DNA of 22,787 nucleotides from Tissierellaceae bacterium (GCA_023229175.1 JALNZV010000026.1:1-22787); one strand, 5' to 3'; positions 7,287-14,558 are shown, numbered from the stretch's first letter. A program made the numbers and translations. The notes: generated by a model from the letters alone, not told the origin.

Positions 7287-8264
7287 TTAATTTAAGGCCG
7301 TCAGATAATTGTCCAAAGCCGTAGAAAAATTAGCTAAGAAAAATTCAATTAAGTCAAAGTCAAAATCTTCCTGAGCACCCTCAATAAAAATAAAGTTATT
7401 TGTGCTAGAAGGTCCTGGACTCTTGACAATGAACCCGCTATTGAGATGAAAGACAGAATTATGGTCCTTGCCGAACTGTTCGATGACTTGGCGTATTTCC
7501 TCGTAATTAGGCAACTTATCTATGTATTTTCCCACATATGGCCTGTATTTTCCAGTAGCAGTGACTACAATATGTTGATTCTTCTGACTTACTGAAGCAA
7601 ATCCATTTGAAGGTTTTAGACTATTTTCTCTGATGTAAACCATGGGATAATTATCCTGCTGAAAGCTTGACATTTCTTCTAATATGCTCCGCAAAAAGTC
7701 CTCTTGGGAGTTGTGGGCAAATAATCTGGAAGCTGCTTCTATGATTTTTTGCAGCCCTTTTCTATGCTTTTCGATGTATACTAAATCCCTGTAATTTCTT
7801 AGAGTAGTATATAAAGTAGTATGGAACCTTCTCATGGTTAACTCTGTTTTCAATCTATAGTCATTTATGTCGTACTTTTTAATGATCTCGTCTTCAGGAG
7901 CTTCACCAGGTTGACCCGTCCTGAGTATTATTCGAATTAAGGTATTTTTATAATCCTTTCGCAAAGTTTCCACCACCTTAAGACCGCTGTGACTGCTTTC
8001 CATGACCACATCTAAAAACAATATGGCAATATCTAGGTTCTCTTTGCAAATTTTCAAGGTTTCTTCGCCAGAGTAGGCATGAAGGATTTCAACCCCCCTT
8101 CCCTCAAATTCAAAATCCTTGAGCATTAGCCTGGACACTTTGTGTACTTCTTCATCGTCATCGGCAATAAGTACCTTATATGGAGGTGCCTTATTTACGA
8201 TATACTCTTCTGCATCTTCTTCGAGAAAATCCAATTTCATCTCATCAAAATCCAATTTCTTCAA
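7287..8264 (-). CDS. response regulator with DUF3369-type C-terminal domain
   Basis: An N-terminal receiver has the acidic pair in LIADDDEEVH, the phospho-acceptor Asp in LFLDVVME (D85 from the chosen start), the Thr in ILRTGQ and the Lys in DYRLK. All expected phosphorylation residues are therefore present. The rest (about 150-325) matches the DUF3369 type, a GAF-like domain often fused to receivers. There is no DNA-binding or enzymatic output, so it probably acts by protein contact. I chose a TTG start at 8264-8262, two bases short of 8265, because AAAGGGTGAT lies at good distance and this removes a 44-bp overlap with the kinase gene. An ATG at 8321 and one at 8240 are alternatives. The kinase immediately upstream is the likely phosphodonor. 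Confidence 0.88.
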   Translation of the reverse strand: MKKLDFDEMKLDFLEEDAEEYIVNKAPPYKVLIADDDEEVHKVSRLMLKDFEFEGRGVEILHAYSGEETLKICKENLDIAILFLDVVMESSHSGLKVVETLRKDYKNTLIRIILRTGQPGEAPEDEIIKKYDINDYRLKTELTMRRFHTTLYTTLRNYRDLVYIEKHRKGLQKIIEAASRLFAHNSQEDFLRSILEEMSSFQQDNYPMVYIRENSLKPSNGFASVSQKNQHIVVTATGKYRPYVGKYIDKLPNYEEIRQVIEQFGKDHNSVFHLNSGFIVKSPGPSSTNNFIFIEGAQEDFDFDLIEFFLANFSTALDNYLTALN

Positions 8265-8277
8265 TAGTATCACCCTT

Positions 8278-10347
8278 TCATATTGATTTTGGCAATATAA
8301 TTGTAAACCATGTGCCAACATCTAATTTGCTGCCACATGTGATATTTCCACCTAATGTGCTAGTGACGGTATTGTATACAATACTCAATCCTAAGCCGCT
8401 GCCCCCTTCATTTCGCTTAGTAGTGAAAAAGGGGTCAAAAATATGTTTTAAATCCTTATTGGGAATGCCACTTCCGTTGTCCCTAAACTTTATGAAGATA
8501 TTGTCGCCTTTATCTTTAACATCTATATTTATAATTAAGGTAGTATCAGGTTTAAATCCGTGCTTTAGGGAATTCATAATCAAGTTTGTAAATATGTGGG
8601 AGATGGCCCCAGGGGAACTAAATATTTCTAATTTATCGTGACAATTTATATTATATTTAAAGTCCTTATTTTTGTATTCGTGTTTTAAGGTGAGGAAAAT
8701 AGATTCCAAATATTCGCCGAGGAAAAATCCAGTAGCTATGGAAGTTGACTGATCGACGGAAATCTGCTTAAAATTGCTAATTAGCTCAGCAGCTCTATTA
8801 AGGTTTACGCTCATAATGTCCAGGCTTTCTTTGGAGTTTTCCAAAAATCCGAGGAAATTGGCCTTTGTCAGTGCCCCGTCCCTTAAATTTTCCACCAACT
8901 TTTCATTTTGGTCCATTAAATATGAACAAGCTGATACAGCTATACCAAGGGGAGTGTTTATCTCGTGGGAGATTCCCGCCACTAAACTTCCAAGGGATGC
9001 CAATTTTTCTTTTTCTAAAAGCTGATTATAGGTTTTTTCCAGTTCTGCAGTTTTTTCATTTACCTTGGCCTCTAGTAAATGTTCATTTTCCCTAACTATG
9101 GAAAAAGCCTTTTTCAATTCAGTTGTCATATGGTTAAAAGCATTTACCAATTCGTAAGTCTCGCTGATATAGAGACTTTCCTTGTCGATGGTGACAGAAA
9201 AATCGCTGTTGGATAGTGCCTTGGCAAGACCTGTGACTTTGTTTATGGGCTTTATTATGATGCTGAGCAGCCAAAGCCCCAATATTATAGTCAATGTAAT
9301 GGAGGTAAAGATACCTACTAAAGAATGAAATTGCTGAGTTTTTACATCGGTCATAATATCGTCCTCGGGTATGACGATTACAGAGCGAAGACCTAAATCC
9401 ATGGATTTATTCAGCTCGCCGATGTATCCAAAATATTCACTTTTATCCAGCTTAAATGTAAAGGTGGAGTTGTGGATATTTTCGTCTATTATGTTCATTA
9501 TACTAGCAGATATAACGGGGTTGTCCACGTTGAGAGCACTTAAAGGTGCATAAGATGGTATATCTCCCTGTATAATATAATAGTGGCTTTCTTCACTGGA
9601 ATGAGCCAATATATTGTCATCTTTATCTATAATATACACAATTCCTGCGGCAATAGACTCGTCGTTTTTCAGAAAATCATCTAGGACATTTAAAGATACG
9701 TCGGAGGTAACTATTCCTACAAAATCGTCTTGGTGAAATATTGGGCTCATGACAGTAATAGTGAGGTCCATTAATTCGTCGTAATTTACGTAAACATCGG
9801 ACCATTGGGTCACTGGACTTTTCTTTACAGGGGCATACCAGGGCCTGTCTTGAATTGTATAATCTTCAAAGACAGCATTTTCGTCGGAATTTACAGAGTC
9901 TGAAGAGTAAATAATTAAATTGTCATTTGTCCTCTTGTCCTTTAGCATCAGATTAGTAGTGTGGTCTGGATTTATTCTAAAGCCAATAAACCTTCCTTGT
10001 TCATCCCCATACCCAATGGCACTAAGCTGTGGATGCCTTTTCTTAGCATTTTCTATGATATAATGTATATGTTGCTCGATGGAGCTAAGGTCTTCATCTG
10101 AAAAAGAATTATTATATGTAATTTGATCCCTAAGAAACCTATTGAAATTGGAAGCATCCTTTAAAAGACTGTCAAGATAATCCTCTGTATGACTAAATAT
10201 AAGGGTCAGAAGCTTTTCACTTTGTTTTTTTGCCATATTTTTATAGGACGACATGCCGTTTATGGCGACGATGCCTATAACCATAATATTCAAAATAAAA
10301 ATAATAGATACCATGGCAGAAACAAGGGATATTCGCCTATGTTTCAA
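8278..10347 (-). CDS. membrane sensor histidine kinase (CACHE-like sensor, HAMP, HisKA, HATPase)
   Basis: A 689-aa kinase. A transmembrane helix near 8-31 and another near 343-366 enclose a long extracytoplasmic sensor with CACHE/PDC features (DRPWYAPV, then TITVMSPIF and the second module around VYIIDKDDNILAH). HAMP, a coiled coil and the H-box LVAGISHEINTPLG follow, with phospho-acceptor His near 461. The ATPase motifs DNGSGIPN and GGSGLGLSIV are intact. The start is taken as TTG at 10347-10345 because GGAGGTGG sits at the right distance. An upstream in-frame ATG at 10374 would overlap that ribosome site. It is co-transcribed with the response regulator, 13 bases downstream. Two Spo0A-like boxes lie upstream. 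Confidence 0.92.
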   Translation of the reverse strand: MKHRRISLVSAMVSIIFILNIMVIGIVAINGMSSYKNMAKKQSEKLLTLIFSHTEDYLDSLLKDASNFNRFLRDQITYNNSFSDEDLSSIEQHIHYIIENAKKRHPQLSAIGYGDEQGRFIGFRINPDHTTNLMLKDKRTNDNLIIYSSDSVNSDENAVFEDYTIQDRPWYAPVKKSPVTQWSDVYVNYDELMDLTITVMSPIFHQDDFVGIVTSDVSLNVLDDFLKNDESIAAGIVYIIDKDDNILAHSSEESHYYIIQGDIPSYAPLSALNVDNPVISASIMNIIDENIHNSTFTFKLDKSEYFGYIGELNKSMDLGLRSVIVIPEDDIMTDVKTQQFHSLVGIFTSITLTIILGLWLLSIIIKPINKVTGLAKALSNSDFSVTIDKESLYISETYELVNAFNHMTTELKKAFSIVRENEHLLEAKVNEKTAELEKTYNQLLEKEKLASLGSLVAGISHEINTPLGIAVSACSYLMDQNEKLVENLRDGALTKANFLGFLENSKESLDIMSVNLNRAAELISNFKQISVDQSTSIATGFFLGEYLESIFLTLKHEYKNKDFKYNINCHDKLEIFSSPGAISHIFTNLIMNSLKHGFKPDTTLIINIDVKDKGDNIFIKFRDNGSGIPNKDLKHIFDPFFTTKRNEGGSGLGLSIVYNTVTSTLGGNITCGSKLDVGTWFTIILPKSI

Positions 10348-10388
10348 AAAACCCACCTCCAGACACAAATACACTGTATATGAATGAT

Positions 10389-10394
10389 ATTATA
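10389..10394 (-). promoter_or_regulatory. -10 element of the kinase operon
   Basis: TATAAT reads on the minus strand at 10394-10389, about 40 bases before the TTG start. The -35 position is poor (about GTTTAT). That fits a promoter needing an activator, such as a protein bound at the adjacent Spo0A-like box 10422-10436. Confidence 0.45.
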
Positions 10395-10421
10395 TCATAC
10401 ATAGGTTTGAAATAAACATGC

Positions 10422-10436
10422 ATTCGACAAAATAAA
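10422..10436 (-). promoter_or_regulatory. Spo0A-type box, copy 1
   Basis: The minus strand reads TTTATTTTGTCGAAT, containing TTTTGTCGAAT, which matches the Spo0A core TGTCGAA. It sits about 39-53 bases before the expected transcription start of the kinase operon, a position known for Spo0A activation at sigma-A promoters. Confidence 0.5.
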
Positions 10437-10489
10437 TGACAAAATAACAATAAATAGAACACAAAGGTTAAATCTTTATAATATAATAT

Positions 10490-10504
10490 ATTCGACAAAA
10501 TAAA
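10490..10504 (-). promoter_or_regulatory. Spo0A-type box, copy 2
   Basis: This is an exact 15-bp duplicate of the copy at 10422-10436, 68 bp away, and the two form a direct repeat. It also lies just upstream of the -35 of the DUF5320 promoter, so either neighbouring operon could respond. Confidence 0.5.
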
Positions 10505-10525
10505 AAATTAAATTTTGGAAAGTTA

Positions 10526-10576
10526 TTGACATATGTCACAAACAGAGTATAATATTAATTGAAAGGGACATATGTC
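10526..10576 (+). promoter_or_regulatory. promoter with two palindromic operators ahead of DUF5320
   Basis: TTGACA (10526-10531) and TATAAT (10548-10553) are separated by 16 bp. The perfect palindrome GACATATGTC occurs twice. One copy overlaps the -35 (10528-10537). The other is just past the expected start of transcription (10567-10576), 39 bp centre to centre. This is the usual layout for a dimeric repressor that binds both sites. The DUF134 regulator encoded downstream is a candidate binder, but that is inference. Confidence 0.72.
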
Positions 10577-10599
10577 ATTAACTTATAGGAGGTGAAATC

Positions 10600-10872
10600 A
10601 TGCCAAGAGGAGACGGTAGAGGCCCAATGGGTTATGGTCCAATGACTGGAAGAGGAATGGGCTACTGTGCTAGAGCTTATGGTCCTAGAATGGGATTTGG
10701 AAGGGGACGAGGATTCGGCCCAGGATATGGTGCAGGATATGGCCCAGGTTATGGTCCAGGATATTACGCTGATCCATATTATTCCAGAACAGATAAGGAA
10801 CTACTGGAAGAACAAAAAGAAATATTAAAAGATCAATTAGATTATATTGAAAAACAACTAGAAGACCTATAA
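10600..10872 (+). CDS. DUF5320 family protein (Gly/Tyr-rich, C-terminal coiled coil)
   Basis: A 90-aa protein with the typical DUF5320 opening MPRGDGRGPMGYGPMTGRG and one cysteine at about C23. A low-complexity GPGYGAGYGPGYGPGYY tract (about 44-60) follows, encoded by imperfect 12-bp DNA repeats. It ends in a charged helix (about 68-90) that looks like a short coiled coil. The ATG has a TAGGAGGTG site. Proteins of this type commonly sit beside NifX-like and MinD-like genes in anaerobes. Their biochemical role is not known to me. A terminator at 10894-10916 would make it the most abundant product of this locus, with partial read-through to the rest. Confidence 0.85.
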   Translation: MPRGDGRGPMGYGPMTGRGMGYCARAYGPRMGFGRGRGFGPGYGAGYGPGYGPGYYADPYYSRTDKELLEEQKEILKDQLDYIEKQLEDL

Positions 10873-10893
10873 AATAGAATATATGTAGAATTG

Positions 10894-10916
10894 ACCGGGG
10901 GACGCTCCGGTTTTTT
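10894..10916 (+). terminator. Rho-independent terminator after DUF5320
   Basis: Stem 10894-10900 with 10905-10911 (7 bp, one G-T wobble) around GACG, followed by a run of Ts. It would separate a short DUF5320 transcript from read-through into DUF134 and the ATPase genes. Confidence 0.8.
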
Positions 10917-10927
10917 CTGATTAAAAA

Positions 10928-10958
10928 TGTGCCACCGAGAACCGTCCCCGATGGCACA
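10928..10958. repeat. REP-like palindromic element
   Basis: Arms TGTGCCA (10928-10934) and TGGCACA (10952-10958) flank a GC-rich core, CCGAGAACCGTCCCCGA. The GAACCGTCCCC core with GTGCCAC-type ends recurs between genes in many Firmicutes, as I recall. It differs in composition from the AT-rich surroundings. Only one copy is in this window. Confidence 0.55.
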
Positions 10959-10981
10959 GAGTTATGGAGGTGATACAAGAC

Positions 10982-11365
10982 ATGCCCAGACCAATGAAAT
11001 GGAGAAGAGTTTGTGGATTGCCAGAAAGCAATAGATTTGGCCCTTTGGATCAATCAGCCGACGGAAAAAGGTTAATCAATATGACAGTAGATGAATACGA
11101 AACCATAAGGTTAATCGATTTAGAGGGTTTTACTCAGGAAGAATGTGCAAAACAAATGGACATTGCCCGTACCACCGTCCAAGGTATATATAAAGAAGCC
11201 AGAAAAAAACTTGCTAGGTCCCTAGTAGAATGTAAGATACTCCACATAGAAGGAGGAGAGTACAAACTGTGTGAAGGCCTAGGCGAAGGCTTTGGAAATG
11301 GCTGTGGGCCAGGCTGCCGTAGACACAGGAGAGGTATGAGATTTCACAACAGGGGAAACCCTTAG
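10982..11365 (+). CDS. DUF134 family helix-turn-helix protein
   Basis: A 127-aa protein with the family start MPRPMKWRRVCGLPESNRFGP and a sigma-70-region-4-like helix-turn-helix (ETIRLIDLEGFTQEECAKQM, then ARTTVQGIYKEARKKLA). The C-terminal tail is rich in Cys, Gly and His (CGPGCRRHRRG). The ATG at 10982 follows GGAGGTGAT; an ATG at 10964 lies inside that ribosome site and is rejected. DUF134 proteins are frequent neighbours of NifX-like and MinD-like genes. Its small HTH form suggests it regulates this cluster, with the GACATATGTC sites as possible operators. That last step is inference. The Cys/His tail could sense a metal or Fe-S cluster. Confidence 0.88.
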   Translation: MPRPMKWRRVCGLPESNRFGPLDQSADGKRLINMTVDEYETIRLIDLEGFTQEECAKQMDIARTTVQGIYKEARKKLARSLVECKILHIEGGEYKLCEGLGEGFGNGCGPGCRRHRRGMRFHNRGNP

Positions 11366-11398
11366 ATAAGATAATCATCAATTGAATGGAGGAGACTT

Positions 11399-11767
11399 AT
11401 GAAAATAGCAATGCCCGTAGGCAAAAAAGACATAGCAACCAATGTGGGAACGTCCTTTGGACGAAGTCCATATTTTTTAGTATACGATACTGAAACTAAA
11501 GAAAGTGAATTTATAGAAAACAATGCAGCCATGAGCTCGGGAGGGGCAGGAGTCAAGGCAGCCCAAACGGTTATAGATTCAGATGCAGCCGTATTATTGA
11601 CACCTCAATGTGGAGAAAATGCTGCTAATACGTTAAAATCAGCCAATATAGAAATATATAAAACCACATCAAAATCCATAATGGAAAGTATTGACGCCTA
11701 TATAGCAGGAGAGCTCCAGACCCTCGATGAAATTCACGACGGATTTCACGATCACGGAGGCCATTAA
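11399..11767 (+). CDS. NifX/NifB-type dinitrogenase iron-molybdenum cofactor domain protein
   Basis: A 122-aa protein with the NifX/ORP fold: start MKIAMPVG, the segment SFGRSPYFLVYDTETKE, GGAGVKAAQTVID and TPQCGENAANTL. The C-terminus is His-rich (HDGFHDHGGH), suggesting metal binding. In nitrogenase systems this domain carries FeMo-cofactor precursors. In sulfate reducers the orange protein of this family holds a Mo-Cu-S cluster. The first motif has Ser where relatives often have Cys (GRSPYF). It has a GGAGG site and ends one base before the first MinD-like gene, so the two are tightly coupled. No nif structural genes are present here, so a role outside nitrogen fixation is likely. Confidence 0.88.
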   Translation: MKIAMPVGKKDIATNVGTSFGRSPYFLVYDTETKESEFIENNAAMSSGGAGVKAAQTVIDSDAAVLLTPQCGENAANTLKSANIEIYKTTSKSIMESIDAYIAGELQTLDEIHDGFHDHGGH

Positions 11768-11768
11768 A

Positions 11769-12629
11769 ATGAAAATAGCAGTGCTAAGCGGCAAGGGGGG
11801 CACAGGGAAGACTTTGGTCTCAGTAAATCTGGCTGCTGCAGCGAAAAATTCTACCTATATAGATTGTGACGTAGAAGAGCCCAATGGACATTTGTTTTTT
11901 AAGCCTACAGATGTGGTAGAGGAAGATGTCACAGTAAAGATACCTGAAGTCGACAACGAACTTTGCAATGGCTGTAAAAAATGTGTTGAATTTTGCAGAT
12001 TTAATGCCTTGGCCTATACGAGGGATAAGTTAATAGTATTTGACGATATTTGCCATTCCTGCGGAGGATGTATGATGGTATGTCCTGTAGATGCTTTAAC
12101 CGAAATAGATAAGTCCATAGGCAAGGTGCAAATGGGCAAGTCAGAGGGCGTCCACGTATATACTGGTATATTGAACCCAGGTCAGCCTTCGGGTATTCCC
12201 ATAATCCAGAGGTTGCTGGAGGAAGGCAAATCTGCCGAGGAAGATGTAATTTTAATAGACAGTCCTCCTGGCAGTGCCTGTACTGTCATGGAAACTATAA
12301 AGGACACAGACTATTGCATATTGGTTGCGGAACCAACGGTATTTGGGGTCCACAACCTCAATATGGTTTACGAATTGGTTAAACTATTTAATAAACCCTT
12401 TGGCGTGGTCTTAAATAAGTCATTAGAAGGAGAAAACCCAGCGGAGCAGTTCTGCATTGAAAGGAATATAAATATACTAGGTAAAATACCTTTTGACAAC
12501 CATTTAGGCACATTAAATTCCAATGCTGAAATTGCCGTGAGAAAAAGCGAAAAGTATAAAGAATTATTTACCACCCTTTTAGATACAGTAAAAAAGGAGG
12601 TGCACCATGAAACAACTATTAATCCTTAG
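11769..12629 (+). CDS. MinD-like P-loop ATPase with two [4Fe-4S] ferredoxin motifs (copy A)
   Basis: A 286-aa ATPase. The deviant Walker A is SGKGGTGKT near residue 8. A ferredoxin insert carries CNGCKKCVEFC and CHSCGGCMMVC, each followed by Pro or Phe in the usual 2[4Fe-4S] pattern. The second half has the P-loop family motif LIDSPPGSAC and the switch segment VAEPTVFGVHNL. Such proteins pair with NifX/ORP proteins and probably build or transfer a metal cluster using ATP. The start is ATG 11769, not an in-frame upstream ATG at 11727 that lies inside the NifX gene, because the M-K-I-A-V-L-S opening fits the family. Its end overlaps copy B by 23 bp. Confidence 0.92.
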   Translation: MKIAVLSGKGGTGKTLVSVNLAAAAKNSTYIDCDVEEPNGHLFFKPTDVVEEDVTVKIPEVDNELCNGCKKCVEFCRFNALAYTRDKLIVFDDICHSCGGCMMVCPVDALTEIDKSIGKVQMGKSEGVHVYTGILNPGQPSGIPIIQRLLEEGKSAEEDVILIDSPPGSACTVMETIKDTDYCILVAEPTVFGVHNLNMVYELVKLFNKPFGVVLNKSLEGENPAEQFCIERNINILGKIPFDNHLGTLNSNAEIAVRKSEKYKELFTTLLDTVKKEVHHETTINP

Positions 12630-13491
12630 CGGAAAAGGCGGTACGGGAAAGACGACAATTGCCAGTGCATTTATTAAACTATCCGATGCAAAAGCCTATG
12701 CAGATTGTGACGTAGATGCGCCAAACTTGCACCTCATTACAGATCAAGAAGTAGTGCCCGAAAGAAGTGACTACTACGCATTGCCAAAGGCAGTAATAGA
12801 TCCTAATCTATGTATTAACTGCGATTTATGCAGGCAGAGCTGTAGATTTGATGCAATTTATGTAGACCAAGTATATAAGGTGGATTCCTTTGCCTGCGAG
12901 GGCTGTGCAGTATGTGAATTGGTATGCCCTTCAGATGCCATAACTATGGAGCCAACTGTAGCGGGGGAGTTAGCCTTATATAAAAACCAGGGAAAGGTAT
13001 TTTCCACAGCCCATTTAAAAATGGGTGAGGGAACATCGGGGCTTTTAGTTACGGAGGTAAAAAAACAAATGGCGGCAGAGGTTAAAGATGTGGAGATGGC
13101 TATTATAGACGGTTCTCCTGGAATTGGATGCCCCGTCATAGCCTCCCTCAGCGGAGTAGATATGGTTTTAGTGGTGGCAGAGCCTTCCATATCGGGAATA
13201 AGCGATATGGAAAGGATAGTAAAGACGGCATCAAGATTTGGAACGAAAACTGCCATATGTGTGAATAAATACGATACAAATCTGGAAAACACGAGAAAAA
13301 TTGAGGAATACTGTAAGGAAAAGGGTCTTGCCTTAGTGGGGAAAATCCCCTTTGACCCTGAAGCGGTAAAGGCCATAAACAGCGGAAATACCATAGTAGA
13401 TGTGGATTGCCCATCTGGCAGGGCAGCTGCTGAAGTGTATGAAAAGACGGTAAAAATACTACTGGATGAGGATAGAGAACTGGTCCTTTAA
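12607..13491 (+). CDS. MinD-like P-loop ATPase with two [4Fe-4S] ferredoxin motifs (copy B)
   Basis: A 294-aa paralogue of copy A. Walker A is SGKGGTGKT. The ferredoxin motifs are CINCDLCRQSC and CEGCAVCELVC, each continuing with FDAI or PSDAI. IIDGSPGIGCPV and VAEPSISGISDM match the ATPase fold. Strong GGAGGTG lies inside the end of copy A, so translation is coupled. The pair probably forms a heterodimer, as in the ORP-type loci of sulfate reducers, where two MinD-like ATPases are encoded together. That is an inference from family knowledge. Confidence 0.92.
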   Translation: MKQLLILSGKGGTGKTTIASAFIKLSDAKAYADCDVDAPNLHLITDQEVVPERSDYYALPKAVIDPNLCINCDLCRQSCRFDAIYVDQVYKVDSFACEGCAVCELVCPSDAITMEPTVAGELALYKNQGKVFSTAHLKMGEGTSGLLVTEVKKQMAAEVKDVEMAIIDGSPGIGCPVIASLSGVDMVLVVAEPSISGISDMERIVKTASRFGTKTAICVNKYDTNLENTRKIEEYCKEKGLALVGKIPFDPEAVKAINSGNTIVDVDCPSGRAAAEVYEKTVKILLDEDRELVL

Positions 13492-13520
13492 ATCGATTAA
13501 AATTTAGAAGGAGGATTATT

Positions 13521-13874
13521 ATGCCTAAAATAGCTGTAGCCAGCGAAGGAGAAAATATAACTGAGCATTTTGGATACTGTGCCAATTTCAATATTTTTGA
13601 TACAGAAGAAGAGCTAATAATTAAAAGTGAGTCCATACCAAATCCAGGCCACAAGCCTGGCTATCTTCCAACTTTTCTCAAGGAAATGGGAGTCGAAGTG
13701 ATTATATCGGGCAGCATGGGCAGTAGTGCAATAAACATATTTAACGAAAACGGAATAGAAGTCGTAGTGGGAGTAAGTGGAGATGCAAAGTCAGCTGTTG
13801 TCTCGTTCCTAAAAGGGGAACTGGAGAAAAGCAGCGAACCCTGCAATGACAATCACCACCACGAGGACAACTAA
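13521..13874 (+). CDS. NifX/ORP-like protein with His-rich tail
   Basis: A 117-aa second member of the NifX/dinitrogenase cofactor family. It has MPKIAVASEG, the motif EHFGYCANFNIFDTEEE with a cysteine at about 23, HKPGYLPTFLKEMGVEVIISGSMG, and a terminal PCNDNHHHEDN tail. The retained Cys and the His tail make this the better candidate for a bound metal cluster. It is 29 bases after copy B with GGAGGATT upstream and is the last member of the ATPase cluster. It may be the substrate or product carrier of the two ATPases. Confidence 0.86.
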   Translation: MPKIAVASEGENITEHFGYCANFNIFDTEEELIIKSESIPNPGHKPGYLPTFLKEMGVEVIISGSMGSSAINIFNENGIEVVVGVSGDAKSAVVSFLKGELEKSSEPCNDNHHHEDN

Positions 13875-13885
13875 ATGTAACAGAT

Positions 13886-13934
13886 AACACCTCTCTGAAT
13901 AAAATGTTAATAGTTTATATAATAGAGAGGTGTT
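13886..13934 (+). promoter_or_regulatory. ytaF: inverted repeat covering the ytaF ribosome binding site
   Basis: AACACCTCTCT (13886-13896) is the exact reverse complement of AGAGAGGTGTT (13924-13934). The right arm contains GAGAGGTG, the Shine-Dalgarno of the gene at 13938. In an RNA reading through from the NifX gene, the 11-bp stem would hide it. The 27-nt loop also carries TATAAT (13918-13923), so the repeat could instead be a DNA operator. The hairpin could equally end the upstream transcript. Confidence 0.6.
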
Positions 13935-13937
13935 TAT

Positions 13938-14558
13938 ATGGAAAGCCTAATATTAGCATTATCACTGTCTTTAGACGCCTTTGTAGTCAGCCTGGCCTAT
14001 GGAACAAACAAGATAAAGATACCATTTTTATCCGTAGTCATACTAAATACGATTTGTTCCATATTCCTAGGTGCAGCTATATTATTAGGTTCTCAAATAC
14101 GAAAAATTTTTCCCCAGTGCATTACTTCAATATTGAGTTTCGCCATATTGTTTATACTGGGGGTTTACTATCTATTGGAGAGCATAATCAAATCTTATTT
14201 AAAGGCAAAGCTAAGAAATAATGAAAAGGTAAAGATCAAGCTATTTGATTTTTGGTTTATAATAGATATTTATGTAGATGGCACAAAAGCAGATTTAAAC
14301 GACTCCAAGATACTGGATTATAAAGAGGCCCTATATTTGGCAGTTGCTCTTTCTTTGGATTCTCTGGCTGTGGGCTTTGGAAGCAGTCTAGGAGGGATTA
14401 ATTTTGTTCAAGCAATTTTTTTATCCCTATTAATAGGTATGGCGTCCATTAAAATTGGCCTGGGACTTGGAAAAAGATTTGCAGAAAAGATAAATTTAGA
14501 TTTGTCTTGGCTAATAGGAGTGCTCCTAATGATTTTAGGAGTTTTGAAGTTGGTATAA
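13938..14558 (+). CDS. ytaF: YtaF/MntP-type membrane protein
   Basis: A 206-aa protein with about six hydrophobic helices arranged as two similar halves. SLSLDAFVVSLAYGT (about 8-22) and ALSLDSLAVGFGSSLGG (about 136-152) are the paired Asp-containing motifs typical of the MntP family. A hydrophilic central loop lies at about 90-120. This matches sporulation membrane protein YtaF of Firmicutes, a MntP relative. MntP exports manganese, but transport by YtaF is not established to my knowledge. No yybP-ykoY riboswitch is visible; control may lie in the inverted repeat at 13886-13934. The gene is followed by a terminator shared with the convergent perR. Confidence 0.85.
   Translation: MESLILALSLSLDAFVVSLAYGTNKIKIPFLSVVILNTICSIFLGAAILLGSQIRKIFPQCITSILSFAILFILGVYYLLESIIKSYLKAKLRNNEKVKIKLFDFWFIIDIYVDGTKADLNDSKILDYKEALYLAVALSLDSLAVGFGSSLGGINFVQAIFLSLLIGMASIKIGLGLGKRFAEKINLDLSWLIGVLLMILGVLKLV

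Noticed and set aside
8180..8641. Long open frame opposite the kinase and response-regulator genes
   Set aside because: It is antisense to two well-supported genes, is hydrophobic in an unstructured way, and has no ribosome site.
11727..11768. Extension of the first MinD-like ATPase into the NifX-like gene
   Set aside because: Only the ATG at 11769 gives the family opening. The upstream part encodes the C-terminus of the NifX-like protein in another frame.
12858..13654. Long minus-strand open frames across the second MinD-like ATPase
   Set aside because: They mirror the coding bias of the real gene and have no start signal or family motifs.
13904..14221. 105-codon plus-strand frame overlapping ytaF
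   Set aside because: It is out of frame with the well-supported MntP-type protein and has no recognisable features.
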